Assembly: GCF_021134715.1 (NCBI RefSeq)
Contig: NC_060022.1
Span: 439,001 to 503,000, forward strand
From: Daphnia pulex
Lineage: Eukaryota > Arthropoda > Branchiopoda > Diplostraca > Daphniidae
DNA: 64,000 nt
Direction: 5' to 3'
In this document: positions 48,101-60,100 of the stretch, piece by piece
Position numbering within the stretch: the stretch's first letter is position 1
Layout of the letters: each line of letters opens with the position of its first letter
Made by a program: the position numbers and the translations under genes
The notes under the pieces: model-generated
The model's input: only the letters and a program-made list of their open reading frames with translations
Database searches by the model: none
Told to the model about the DNA's origin: nothing

Positions 48101-51100
48101 GGGAGTTGAACGAAGTTGAACGTGTTGGGCGGTTGGTTGATCATCGCCTCATTATAGCGTCCGTCGGAGCAAACAGTGATCTATCCAACACACGGGGATT
48201 CATCGTGATTCCCTCTGCTGCTGCCGTGTAACATCTCTCCGCATTTCTATCTATATCAGCACGACGGTCGGGCGGGCGTCTACTAAATGAAATTGGAAAT
48301 ACATCTTCGCCTTTTTTTATTATTATTATTTTCTTCTTCGCCGAATGAAATTAGACGATGCGCCAAGGCGGAATTTTAACCAACGGGTTTTTTTTTCCTT
48401 ACACAGCAGCAGCAGCAGCAACATTTCACGCTGTGTAGTCTGTTTAGATTAAAATAGATTAGATATGGCGCTCGCAGCTCGTTTGCACGCCGTAAACACA
48501 CACAAAAACCCCGGCGCGTGTGTGCATTATATGGGCCTATACAATCAAGTACGTACTAGTAGATATATATAACACGCCTTCCGCGTATAATATAATATCT
48601 AAATGTATCTATATTTAGGCGAACCTAACGAGATTCCTGTTATATGGCCATTGATCCATTTTGCACAGCATCTCGTTAGTGCTGCCTCCGACGATCGACC
48701 TCCTGCCTCTCAGGCCTGGCCCCCCTCTTTTGCCTGACTATAGAAACCATCAAAATGAGGCCGATAGGGAACGCATTTGCCGTGGGCTTTGGACTTTTGG
48801 AGGAAGGAAGGATATATTTTCTGCAGGGGCGAGAGTGTAGACGAGCTATACGGGTATATATCGCCTTTATTGACTTGGCGGCACGTTCATTTCATACAAT
48901 AACACTTCAAGGAAAAAGAAGAAGAAGAAGAAGAACACACACAAACACCGTCGCATCTATATAGGCGATTGCTGATGATGTCGAAGCCGAAGCTGGAGAT
49001 GAGAATGTGAGAAAGAGATTGAAGAGGAAATCAAATAAAGAAACAGAAAAAAATTGGGGACGAACGAACGAACGAAAAAAAAAAAACGAAGATGAAAAGA
49101 AAGAAGGAAGAACAGGCCAACGGGAAACCAGCACACATTTTCTATTAGGTTTCGGTAAACACTCTTATATATATAGTAGAGACTGATGGAAGTGAGTGTG
49201 ACCGAATTTCTCTATAGATTTAGACAGAGCGGAGAAGAGCCAAGTTTCTTTTTTTTTTTCGCGTCTAGCTAGAAAAAAAGAAGAAAATCTATAGTGGATT
49301 TCGGGAGTGATGTGATCAAAATGTACACTATACAAGTTTCAAATTATTACATCTGCGCGTTTTTCCTGCGAAACGAGCGGGAGAAGAAAAAAAAAAGGGG
49401 GAAATCGATTTGATATCCAAGCGAATTCGCCGCGTTCTATATATATATGAGCTGGCCCTTGATGATCATTACTGCGCGATGCCTTTTGATTGCGTCGTCA
49501 AAGACATCACGGAGATGGGACGCCGTCACGCATGACGAATGAACAAAGTTGGGTCGTCCAGAACCGAGAAAGTTTATAAGAGAAAAGAAAACCGCGGGGG
49601 AACTTTGCTGGGCATCATGCGACACGGATAGACGAACCTGGCGTCGAATCGGATAGGAATTCTTATTGGATATTATGGACTGTCTATATAAGAAAGTCGA
49701 TTTACTCCAACGGCGGCACAGACATTCAAAACCCCAGCAGAAATCTTCCACCCTTCCAATTTCTGCCGTTCACGACTCTTCTCTAACCTCTCTGACTGAC
49801 CCTGGTTCCATCCGCACCATCGTGATGGATACAAGAGGCGTGACCGAAAAAAAGGGGAAGGATTCAATCAAAGCTAATGAAATGAGAGAACGGGTGAACG
49901 ACTATGTGCGACGGGCGGATAGGTGGGGAGGAGGAAGTCGTGGGGGGTAAATCAGAAAAGAAACGACGACAAAATATCAACAGAAAATATGCATCAGAAA
50001 ATGGGGTGACACGATTTTGGTGTCTGTGTGTTACGGAAGACGAGATTTTCCAATTTCCCCCTGGCGCTGGTGCATAGCCTCCATTTTCCCGTCACTTGTC
50101 GTTTCTCCGCGTGTCGTTTATAAATACTTCCCACACTTTTCTTTTTGCCGATAGATCCATCTCCATTACACGTTTCGTCCTCAAAAGAAGACACGTCCAC
50201 GCGCGAGCTCGATTCATTTATTCAATATCTACTATAGTCGCTCAAAGATCTCTATATGCATTCCCGCTCTGAATTCGTGTTCGACGACCTTATAAAATCC
50301 TTCGTAAAAAGCTCCTCAACTGGATGTGTTTGGCCTATTTACAATCTGTAGGAGTATCGAGTGAATGATTTATAGCGCCCAGGTTTTAGCACTCGTACTC
50401 ATCGCAGCAGACGATACCAGCGACGCCTACGTATTCGCTGTGGCAAATGGAATTTGTCGAACAATACCCACTGGTATGCAGAGACATACGAGAGAATCGG
50501 CACAAGTGTCAATGTACAATATGACACAACATAAACATTAACAGAACGAGGGGAGTAACTGGAGGGTAAGATAACAATTCAACTTGGAGGAGGAGCCAAG
50601 CTACAAGACGTCATATGTATCTGATGATAGTAAAGGAGGGCGTGTATAAGATCTCCGTGTCAAAATAAGGCGAAAGATAAGGAGCATTAAGTGCATTTCA
50701 TAGGAAATCGACTACAGCACCACTCGTAGCTGCTAGCTGGCACTTGTGGATGAGAGCCAACGGCAAACCACCGCGAATGGAATCGTTGCGTCGCGATGGC
50801 ATGGGTTTTTTGGTTTCCCTTTATTGCTCCTTTTACATCATCATCCCCAAGTTACCAACAAAAATGGGCCAGCCGAATAAATGCGGACCAACTGTCTGTC
50901 ATTCTGCCCGGCCTTGTCCGTCTTCTTCTCGTTTTCTTTTTTTGGGGGGGCTCGGCGGGCCAGAGTTGTCTGTCTGCTGTCTGGTTGTGCCACACAAGGG
51001 AGTCGTCAGCGCAGGCCGTCGACGATAAATCATCCGTGGCAACATTTACTCTCTATATATAATACAGAACAGAATGGAGTCTATTTCATCACACCGCCAA

Positions 51101-52716
51101 ATAAGTGAAGAAGAAGAAGAAGCAGCAGATAGACGTTATGCGCTGTATAATGCACAGCCTAGAGGAGGGAGAGGCATAGACAGTTGACAAGAATTGAGTA
51201 GGCGCATATAGGTCTCAACCTAAAAAAAAAAAAAAAACCGCCGCCACCCACAAAAGACGGAACTGGTGCGGATAGAAAAAGAAAAAAAACCTCCTCCTAC
51301 AAAACACATTAAGGGCGTTGATGTGTTGTTTTGGACGTCTTTCCTCGTTTATTTCCCGTTATATTTATATTTCTTTTTCTTCTTCATTCTTTTTCTTATA
51401 TAAAATAAGAAGAAGAATCCACGAAGCATCCGAGTGTCAGCGCCCAGGGTCTTTATAGTGTACGGGTGCACTTTCTGGTTGGGCGCCTTTCGCCACCCGT
51501 CACCACTGCTGCTGCGTTCACGCTACCGCTGCCTTCAGGCTGCTGCTGCATTTATATCGAAAAGAAACAAAAAAATAGAGTTTCTCTTTTCTTTTTAGAC
51601 TGTAAATGTCTCTAATATCGACACTCGGAGTGCTGCTGAAATCTATCTATAAAAGACTGGAGGTTTCTTTTTTATCTCCCCTCGAGGTTGCAACGTGCCG
51701 CGCCATGTTATACACAATGTGCACTTCACAATTGATTTTGATAGACAGTTTGATGAATCAATTGGAGCCAGACCCTCCCACACACAGACAGTGCGCTGTT
51801 ATACCACAAATAGGCTATTGATGGGCCAGCAAACCCCGTCTTTGGATTGCCATTGTGTTGCACGTAAGAATGGACTACATAGGAGATGTATCACGCCAGT
51901 GCATATATACGAGACAAGATGTAAATGCATCACAGTGAAAAGGAGACGAGAGAAAATTTGTTGAGCCCCCAATCCTTAATATTATAGAGGGACATTTCTT
52001 TTGATTGCGATAACAATGCGCTTTGTAGAACCGTCTAGCGTGCGCGGGACACTGATGAGTACTGGAGTACATCACACACAAGTGTATCTGGTAGGTATAC
52101 TGCATAATAACTCGTTTGTTCTGTTCAGTTACAAGAAGTAGAGAGAAAGAGACGAGAAAGAGAGAAAATAAAGAATGAAATTTCGGCTGGTCCTTGAAAT
52201 CTTAATTGCGAATTCATCGTAGAAACCCGAGCACCCGTTCACTCTTATCTTTTCTCTCTTCAATAAGAAAACTGAAGTTTGATGGTCTCCCACTCTTCTT
52301 CTTCTTCTTTTTTCTTGATCCTTTTTTTCTCTCCTACTACCCCCGCGTAATATAACATGATAGATGGGATCTCCTTCAACTTATAGCCAGAAAGAGAGAG
52401 AGTATATATAGTGGTGAGCCTGTTTGAAGGACCGATCTCATCACACTCTATATAGCCAACGCGTTGGCCGGGAGGAAGCCGGAGCACTCGAGATCCCAAG
52501 CTCGTTAGGATTTTTCTTTTTCTTTTTTTTTACAATATACTTTTGCCGACAGCGAGAAGAGCCCGACGTATAACGCAGCCCAGTGAAGTGAACCTTCTTC
52601 TTTTTTTTTTCTCTCCCCATAGTCCCTGAGCTGCTGCACAGTAGCGAGTCCTTCTCACTCTTCCACTCTACAGCTCTTTCTCTCCATCCTACATATACCA
52701 GCACCACCATCACCCA
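39200..52716 (+). other. probable first coding intron of neuroligin, proximal part
   Basis: Starts with donor GTAAGA. By eye I found no segment encoding the expected continuation of the esterase domain (VMVYIHG-type strand and oxyanion Gly motif). Rich in TATATA-type sequence, CAG and GA/CA repeats, e.g. CAG at 43688 and CT at about 43830-43870. No gene on either strand is supported. Confidence 0.55.
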
Positions 52717-53103
52717 ATGGCATCGAGGAGTTTTCTCACTCGTCCCTCCTTTAATGATCCGAGTCGCATTCGCTTTTTTCTTCTTCTTCTTCTTTCCGTC
52801 ATCGCCTTTCACTGGGGCCCATCCAGGCCGCTTCTATATGCGCAGACAATGTGGCCGCCACGGATGGATCGAGAAGCGAATGAGGCAAAAGGCAACAAGA
52901 TTCAAAGTGAGGGCCTCGTCTATTTACAGAGAATTACAAAAGATGTAAGCCCATTTAGAATTATGGAGGATGCACAACAACGAGTGGTGTGGCGTCAGTT
53001 TAAAGTTCAAATATTTTCGAATTCAATTGTTTTACTCACAGACAAAGTTGTGAAGTACAAAACAAACCTGATCTGCAGTCGTTCGACAAATGACTTATTT
53101 TAA
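52717..53103 (+). CDS. weak candidate: 128-residue small protein
   Basis: Open frame with ATG in a good context (ACCCAATGG). An N-terminal basic stretch is followed by FFLLLLLSVIAFHWG, which would read as a signal peptide or anchor, then a mixed polar region (GLVYLQRITKDVSPFRIMED). No family is recognised. The hydrophobic run comes from a TTC/CTT repeat, a warning sign for chance. Lies in the presumed neuroligin intron. Confidence 0.2.
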   Translation: MASRSFLTRPSFNDPSRIRFFLLLLLSVIAFHWGPSRPLLYAQTMWPPRMDREANEAKGNKIQSEGLVYLQRITKDVSPFRIMEDAQQRVVWRQFKVQIFSNSIVLLTDKVVKYKTNLICSRSTNDLF

Positions 53104-53264
53104 AATAAACCCTTGCTGAGTCAACAAAATCGGCAAGAGAAAACAGTCGCAGTCAATTCGCCTAAGCTCAGGAATAATAATACTCTTGACTATATGAAAC
53201 GATTTATAGTCAAATCCCCCAAATAGTCGAAAAAAAATGAAGAATAGAGATAAATTTGGCCTAC

Positions 53265-53980
53265 CTTTAAGCCTGGGAAAAACGGCCAGGCATCCACATC
53301 CACAAGTGCGTCATCCGCAGAAAAGTTGAAGGACGGAAAAAGGATGTCCTCGTGAATACACCCACACTCACATGGGCATACACGAGAACAGAGTTTCCCC
53401 ATTCAAACTGGATGATGCTGTTTACCTGAACAAAAAATAAAAAATGGGTTTACGAAATAATATTGACAGAGATAACATGTGAGAAAAAGTTGAAAATGAG
53501 ACAGTGGGTGAACCCTAGTTGTTAATAAATGGGAGAATTAACAGTTTTCCATGCATAATCCACTGTGATTATGTAAGTCATGTCATTACAATATGTAGCA
53601 GGTCACAGGAATAAAAGTTACACACACAATTACCCAAGTGATGATGGTGAGATTGTTGCCGATGACAGGTCCATACCAGCAGCACAAGCACAAGTTGCAT
53701 AATTTGTTGTTACGATGACATCAGGCCACAAATCTGCACAAAGGACAAGGTTCCAATACAAACAAACAGCCATATTTTGACAAAGGTTTTACGTGGTCTT
53801 AAATGCTAGTCAGAAACTAACATTTCAGAAATTTAGAACAGATTTTTCTTCTGTTTAAGCTCCCAAAATCATTGTTTGTACTAATCTTAGTTCTATTTAC
53901 CCGCCAAACAGCATAGAGAGTTGGACTGTTGGAGAGCATGCAGGACTGCGACACCAGAGTTGACACACATGACGATCACA
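53265..53980 (-). other. candidate minus-strand spliced transcript
   Basis: Three exon-like segments in order on the minus strand: from about 53980 to 53901 (donor GTAAAT), 53733-53634 (acceptor TTTGTGCAG, donor GTAATT) and 53425-53265 (acceptor TTTTTTGTTCAG, donor GTAGGC). From an ATG at about 53968, preceded by an in-frame TAA, the first two join in phase: MCVNSGVAVLHALQQSNSLC ... DLWPDVIVTTNYATCACAAG. The frame stops right at the start of the third. The third also holds MGKLCSRVCPCECGCIHEDI, open to its donor. This suggests a long noncoding or short-peptide RNA, antisense inside the neuroligin intron. Not recognised. Confidence 0.3.
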
Positions 53981-54004
53981 TTTTTGTAATGTTATTCGTA
54001 CACT

Positions 54005-54018
54005 AACGTACGTACGTT
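54005..54018. promoter_or_regulatory. 14-bp palindrome near start of minus-strand transcript
   Basis: AACGTACGTACGTT, perfectly self-complementary, about 40 bases upstream of the first exon-like ATG on the minus strand. Together with TAATTAATTA-type homeodomain-like sites near 54162-54172 it could be part of a regulatory region; inference only. Confidence 0.2.
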
Positions 54019-54181
54019 TTTGAAAAAAGTCATCGTTCACTTTTCTTTATTCATCTTCAAACTTCGTCTCTTTTTCGCAACTTTCAAAAAGTTTCTAACA
54101 AAGCGAACAAAGCTCATGAACGCAGACGACACTAATCGAATCGTCGAGCATAAGATATCGATTAATTAATTATCAATAATC

Positions 54182-57100
54182 GACCCTCCCCCCCCGCTAA
54201 ATCCAAACCGCTCAAAAACAATCAAAGCGGTTTTCTCATCCACTCTCGACATCTGCTGAACGAATCGGGATTATTTTAGTATCTAATAGTTCGTCTCATA
54301 AGTTCTATTAGACTGAGCCCCCCTACCACAGTCGAGTAAAAATTGAAACGGCCACAATACGACCCACTAAGATATTCTTGGAAGCCAAGAGGGAATAAGG
54401 ATCAACTAAATCAACCCGTCGTTATGATTTTGTCTTGTTTTCGAGTAAAAACTCAAAATGAAAACGAGCGCCAAACAAAAGAAAAAAAACAGCAGTCGGC
54501 CTTTTGGCGCGTACTTTGAATCGTCAAACGACAAACTATAAGACAGACCGGCCTTATTGTATTGACGCTCTTTTCTTGCGTTGCTTTCTATTGTAGTTAC
54601 ATCAGACACATTGTCAACCAAACAGGGAACGCCCTGCATGTTGATATGGAACACAAATTCTCTTCATTATACAGTTTTCTCTTATATATAGTATAGACTA
54701 CAATGTATACGAAAAGCATGTCGACATTTTCCTAATTTATATTTTTCGTACTAAAAAGCCACGGAGTGCGCTCTATAAAAGCATCCTGTTAGCATTCTAT
54801 TCGTTTATTAGATAATATATTCAGCGCATAGATACTATATGCACACACACACACACACTTTTGTATAATAATTTTTCTCTGTAAATGGTTCCGATCTTAT
54901 TAGCCTACTGGTTCATGAAATTATACCCCGGGGGACGAAAGAATATTTCTATTTGTGTTTATTTGTCATCTTTTTTTCCGATCGAGTGCGACTGGTTGGG
55001 AAACTTTGCCAGTCGGAAAGATTTGGCTGCCAGGTATATAATACTTTGACAAGGTTTTTGACGAATCCATGGCTATAGGGGGTGTTTGACTGTTGCCGAG
55101 ACACCGGTATATAACAAACGCAACACGTTCGAAGCGCTTTGCCTTTTGTCACGCTTGAAAAGCGCCCGTGAATTCAAGTTAATGGCTTCAGAGTGTACAC
55201 GGTGCGATTTGATCCCAAAAAAAGAGAGAAAATAAAAACCCTCCGCTCAATACGACGAGGTTTGAATTTATATTTGACGTTGAAAAAAGATTCGCCGCCG
55301 AACGGCATTGATGACACGATGGAAAAAAACCTGCGTGAATCGCGCGCAGCAGCAGCAACCGTATTTCAAGGCTAGCACAATAGACGTCAGTCAAAGTGCT
55401 GGTCTGCTGCTATATGTATATCTATCCTTCAAATGCGGACAAAAGGAAATCGATGCCAAAGTGGACGTCCAGCCTATCTAATAATATATTCCACGCACAA
55501 AATGGCGAATAAAACCCACATCGAAATCATACATCAGCAATCTCGACAAAGCCATGTGTATCCAATACATCAGATTGGCGAATTCAATCGCCGCTCTAAA
55601 TCGCCCCCCAATTAATCCCCTACATGTAGAATTTCACTTTTGATTGAAAAGGTGATTTGCCTATTTCGGCGGAAGCATTTCTCCGAGCGCAGTCGGAATC
55701 AATCTGAGCCAGCGCAGTTTGATTTATGCAACGGTACTCAAAGTAATAAATGCCCATATTTCAGGGTCTGTGGACTGGTATGTATAATACACGCACAAAA
55801 TGTCATATCCTATATGTAATACAAGAATATCCAGCACGTTGTATGACAACTATTTACGTATGCCCATCTGTACATATATGTAATCTGGACTATTATACGT
55901 TTTCCGTCTCATTCATCACGCAGGATGTATTAGAGCCCGTTTTCAATCTCAATACACCCACCATCAAACTTGCTTTTGGGCCGACGCTGGTTGACGTAAG
56001 ACCCTCGGCTGAATTACAGAAAACAATCAGACGAAATAACGGCAAACTTCCGGTGACTGTATATATACCTATAGTGCAGTCTACCAGTTTATTTCCCCAT
56101 GTTACGTGTGTATATGCATGTTTTGATTATTAAAACATGCGCTACATCTCTCTCAGGCAATTGGCTTTTTTTCTTTGAGTAGGGGGGAGGAAGAAAAAAG
56201 AAATGGAGGGTCCATTCGTCTGCTAGGTCCCGCGGTCCCAAGTGTGGGCGTCTGTCAATCGTGTTTAAGAGCCGATCCTAACTTTTCCGTCTATTACATT
56301 ATTAGGGGCGTATAGTATAGATGCGCACAGTACAGTCGTCTTTATAGAATGCTGGACGCTCTAGCTCTATAAGTTGATGCCAAGCACTCTGAGGAATTCA
56401 CGACCCCACACGCGCGGAGCTGTCCCATTAAAAAATAAATAAAAAAAAAGGTCCGACGACGACGACGACGACACTGGTTCATTCAATCGTTCCCAATTTT
56501 GGTTTTGAATTTTCCGCGCTGGCTCTTCTCTTCAATTGCCTGTGATGCCATTGGGCGTCTTTGACCCGCCTACATATCGAAGCCGGCCGAAGAGAAGAGT
56601 GAATATGAATGGCCCATCTATTTATTTGCCCCACTCTCTATAGAGACGCGCGTGTGTGTGTGTGTGTCTATAGGCCTCTCTCTCAAAATATATGTGTTTT
56701 GCATAAATCAAATTATGCATTCATCAGAGCCGAAAGCCCTCGAGATGTTTGGACTGTAAACTGCGTACACACTAAACAGAGGGCGGCGCGTCGCGTCGCC
56801 ATTTGCCCCGTTTGTCGGTTGGGTCCCGCGCGGCCGGGAGCTTATACACAGAGCACAGCAGCGCCAGACGCAATGTGGATAATGTTTATGTATAGCCCCC
56901 TGCCAGCCTAGCCCAGCCCACTATACACTAGATAGACTGCTGGGAGAGGCGAGAGATGCATAACCCAGCAGGCGTCTCTATAGCGACAGAGGAGGCAATA
57001 TCCAAAGCACCAGACATTTTTTATCATCTTCTTCTTTTCGGGATACATAAATGGCCTGGCGCACACTTCGCACGGGTGATGTTGTCCAGGGCGCGCGCTC

Positions 57101-60100
57101 CCGCGTTCGCATGCAAATTCCCCCCCCCCCCTTCCCCGGTTAAATTGCATTTTTCTCTCCCCTGGGGAATATTTTTCGAATTGATTTGACTTGGGCCGAC
57201 TGCAACTGCTGGTGTACATATCAACCAGTATATATGTAACATCTCTCTCTCTCTCTCTAGTCCCGCACGCAACATCTACACACAGTTGGCGGGACTGGGC
57301 CAGCAGCAGTAGCCAAAAGTTGAACTGGAAACCAACGGAGGTGATATGCCAGGGCCCATTTGAGAATATCGTACTACTGCTGCTGCTGTTCCGCTCCTAA
57401 CTGTCTTTAGACATAATAAATAGGTCTATATAGCTATACGACGTATAATAGCATGGCGAGTTGAGTGTAGGGAAACTTGGATGATTGCTGCTCGGCTGTT
57501 CCCGTTCACATCCAATTATGCAAACGCAACTCGTCGGTCGGGACCCCCCAAACCAACCAACCAGTCGATCCATCTCGTTCTGGCCAAAACTTATTCGAGC
57601 CCTCGAGCGCCACTTCGGGAGACCGACAGGCTCATCTCTCTCTCTCTCTATAGTCTACTGTGGATGCCCGGCCATAGCAGCCCAGTCAACGGATTAATGT
57701 TGTTGTACTAATACTATCTGCTTGTTGATGTCTGTGCGGGAAGAGCAGCAGCAGGAGTTAGAGATATCTCTGATGCTGGGCGTCAGTTGTCTGACCTTGC
57801 GGTCTTAGATATCGACTGACGTGTGCTGGGCAAAACAGTATACAGTGCTGCTGCTGCTAGTCTTATTGTATGGCCAGCAGTGGGACGATGATGCTCAGTG
57901 AGGCGCCTCGGTTGCTGGTTGCTGACTAGCCGCCCAGCGCAGGAAAGCCAAACGGAAAGCGAATCGTGGAAGATGTATAGACGGAAATGGGGGGTATCTA
58001 AAGAAACAAACCAAACAGCAGCAGCAGCAGCTACAACTGAGTCGGAGGGATGACGACACAGAAAGAGAATCCCAAGAAAAGAAGAAGAAGAAAAACAAGA
58101 ATCTGACAACAAGAAGCGAAAGATGTGATGATAAAAGACGAGCCGAGCCAAGCCACGATCGATACCAACAGCATCGTCCAGCTTAGACGTATAGGATCTA
58201 AGGAGCGCCAGGCAGGCAAGCTCCCCCTTCTGGATATATAGCCCCAAACTCTATAGATCCCAACCCTTAAGAAAGATCTATACTCCCCCCTGCTCCATGT
58301 TTGGACCAACGGTCCTATATGTTACATTGTACGGATGTAGGGGCGTAGTAGGTTAAGCGCGTCGGTACACCTTCAGGGTTGGCCGGTTGTAATTCATACG
58401 GGAGTGAAAAAAAAAAGGAAACGGGAAAAAGTCAACTGGGCGCCGGGTAGGAAATGGCCGCCGGGGTCGCAATATACTCTTCTATAATTATGTGAAATGC
58501 GCACAGGGACGAGGTGGGCGGAGTGTCGTGTACTCTACGGCCTGTAGAGTTGGTCAAGCCAAGAAAAAGAAAAAAAAAAAAGAAAGAATTTTCCTGTGAA
58601 ACTACTTATTATATAGCGCTGGGCTTGTAAATACTAAATAACTAGCGAGTGGCGCATAATAGATACATAATTTATTCCTTTGGTTCATTTCCTGACCCTC
58701 ATCTCTCGGCGCGGAATGAAAAAAAAAAGGTCTGTGCACAGGCCGAATCTATAAGGAACCGGCCACTGTATATAGTCTCTATGTACTCTATACAGCAGAC
58801 CAGCGTGCGATTCTGGTTGAGCTGTATATCTACTCTTATATTCCTGGGAATCGAAGAAGAAAATGGACTGGCAAAAGGCAATCAAAGTGATTCAATTTGC
58901 CAGCATCCTCCACCCCACACACAAAAACCCCTCCATCCCTGTAATACATGTCTAACGAAGCGGAATGGAGATCCAGGGCGGATGGGACTCTCTCTCTCTC
59001 TCTAGTATCCACTATACTACCACCAACCCGATGCTACCGGATTGCCAAGCGTAGTCTCGTCGCCCATACGAATTTCACAATGACGTAAAAAGAACAAGAA
59101 GAACAAGAGAGAAAAAAAAAGGCAAGATGGTTGACAACAGTCTTTAGACACAGAACCTATTCTATTCTGTTTGGGCTTTTCTTCTTTCCTTTTGGCTATT
59201 ATATGGGTCCCTATGTACCAATGGAAAAGCATCATCTATATAGACCCCCTCCTGGCCAGCATCATCAGACTTTTTTTCTTTCTTCCCCGGCTGCTTCTTT
59301 AGTCGGAGAACATCACATGGCCCAGGCACGGGGTGGGGTGGAAAATATAGATGACTGGAAGCGCGTTGGCTTGAAAGAAGAAAAAAGAAGGAATAAGAAG
59401 GATTGTGTGAGTGAGAGAATAAAAGGATCGAGGGCGCAAAGGACAAGAAGAAGGAAAAGTATCGAGAGAGAGAACACAGAGCAGAAGCAAAGATGCTAAA
59501 GAGTTGAGACTATGCCAGAAACAGAGAGAGAGAAGAGAGTCTTAATGGTTAGTTGCTTTCGTTCTCTATGTACAGCGTATGTATATATATGTATATATAT
59601 ACACTATACAGACTAGCATTCCGTCTCCCTATACTGCTGGAATATGCTAAGGACACACAACACACTCTAGTCGATATAATGGATGAGAGAGACTCTTGCA
59701 TTGACAGTGTGTGTGTATAGAAGATGTAACGGGGGCCGGAGAGCAGAGAGAAGAAAAAACAAACCAAAAGAAAACTGGAAGAAGAAGAAGCTCACTGGGT
59801 TATATGTGTGTGTACATTCACTTTGAAGGGCGATGACCTTCTCTTACAAGACATGTCTTGAGATGATGGTGTCCTCCGCAAGAAGATATAAGCCATAAGA
59901 GGAGGAGGTCCTTTTTATGTCTATACAGAGCTCTGTTTTTCTATGTAGATATAGTTGACGCGCGTTGTGTTTGGGATAGAGAAGGTACATATACTTTAGA
60001 CGTATAGGTAGTAGATGTATAGCTATCCAACTCGGCCAGTGTTTGCTGGCCCTTGTCGAATCAAGTAAAAGAACCTTTTTCACTCGAGACTAAGAGCAAT

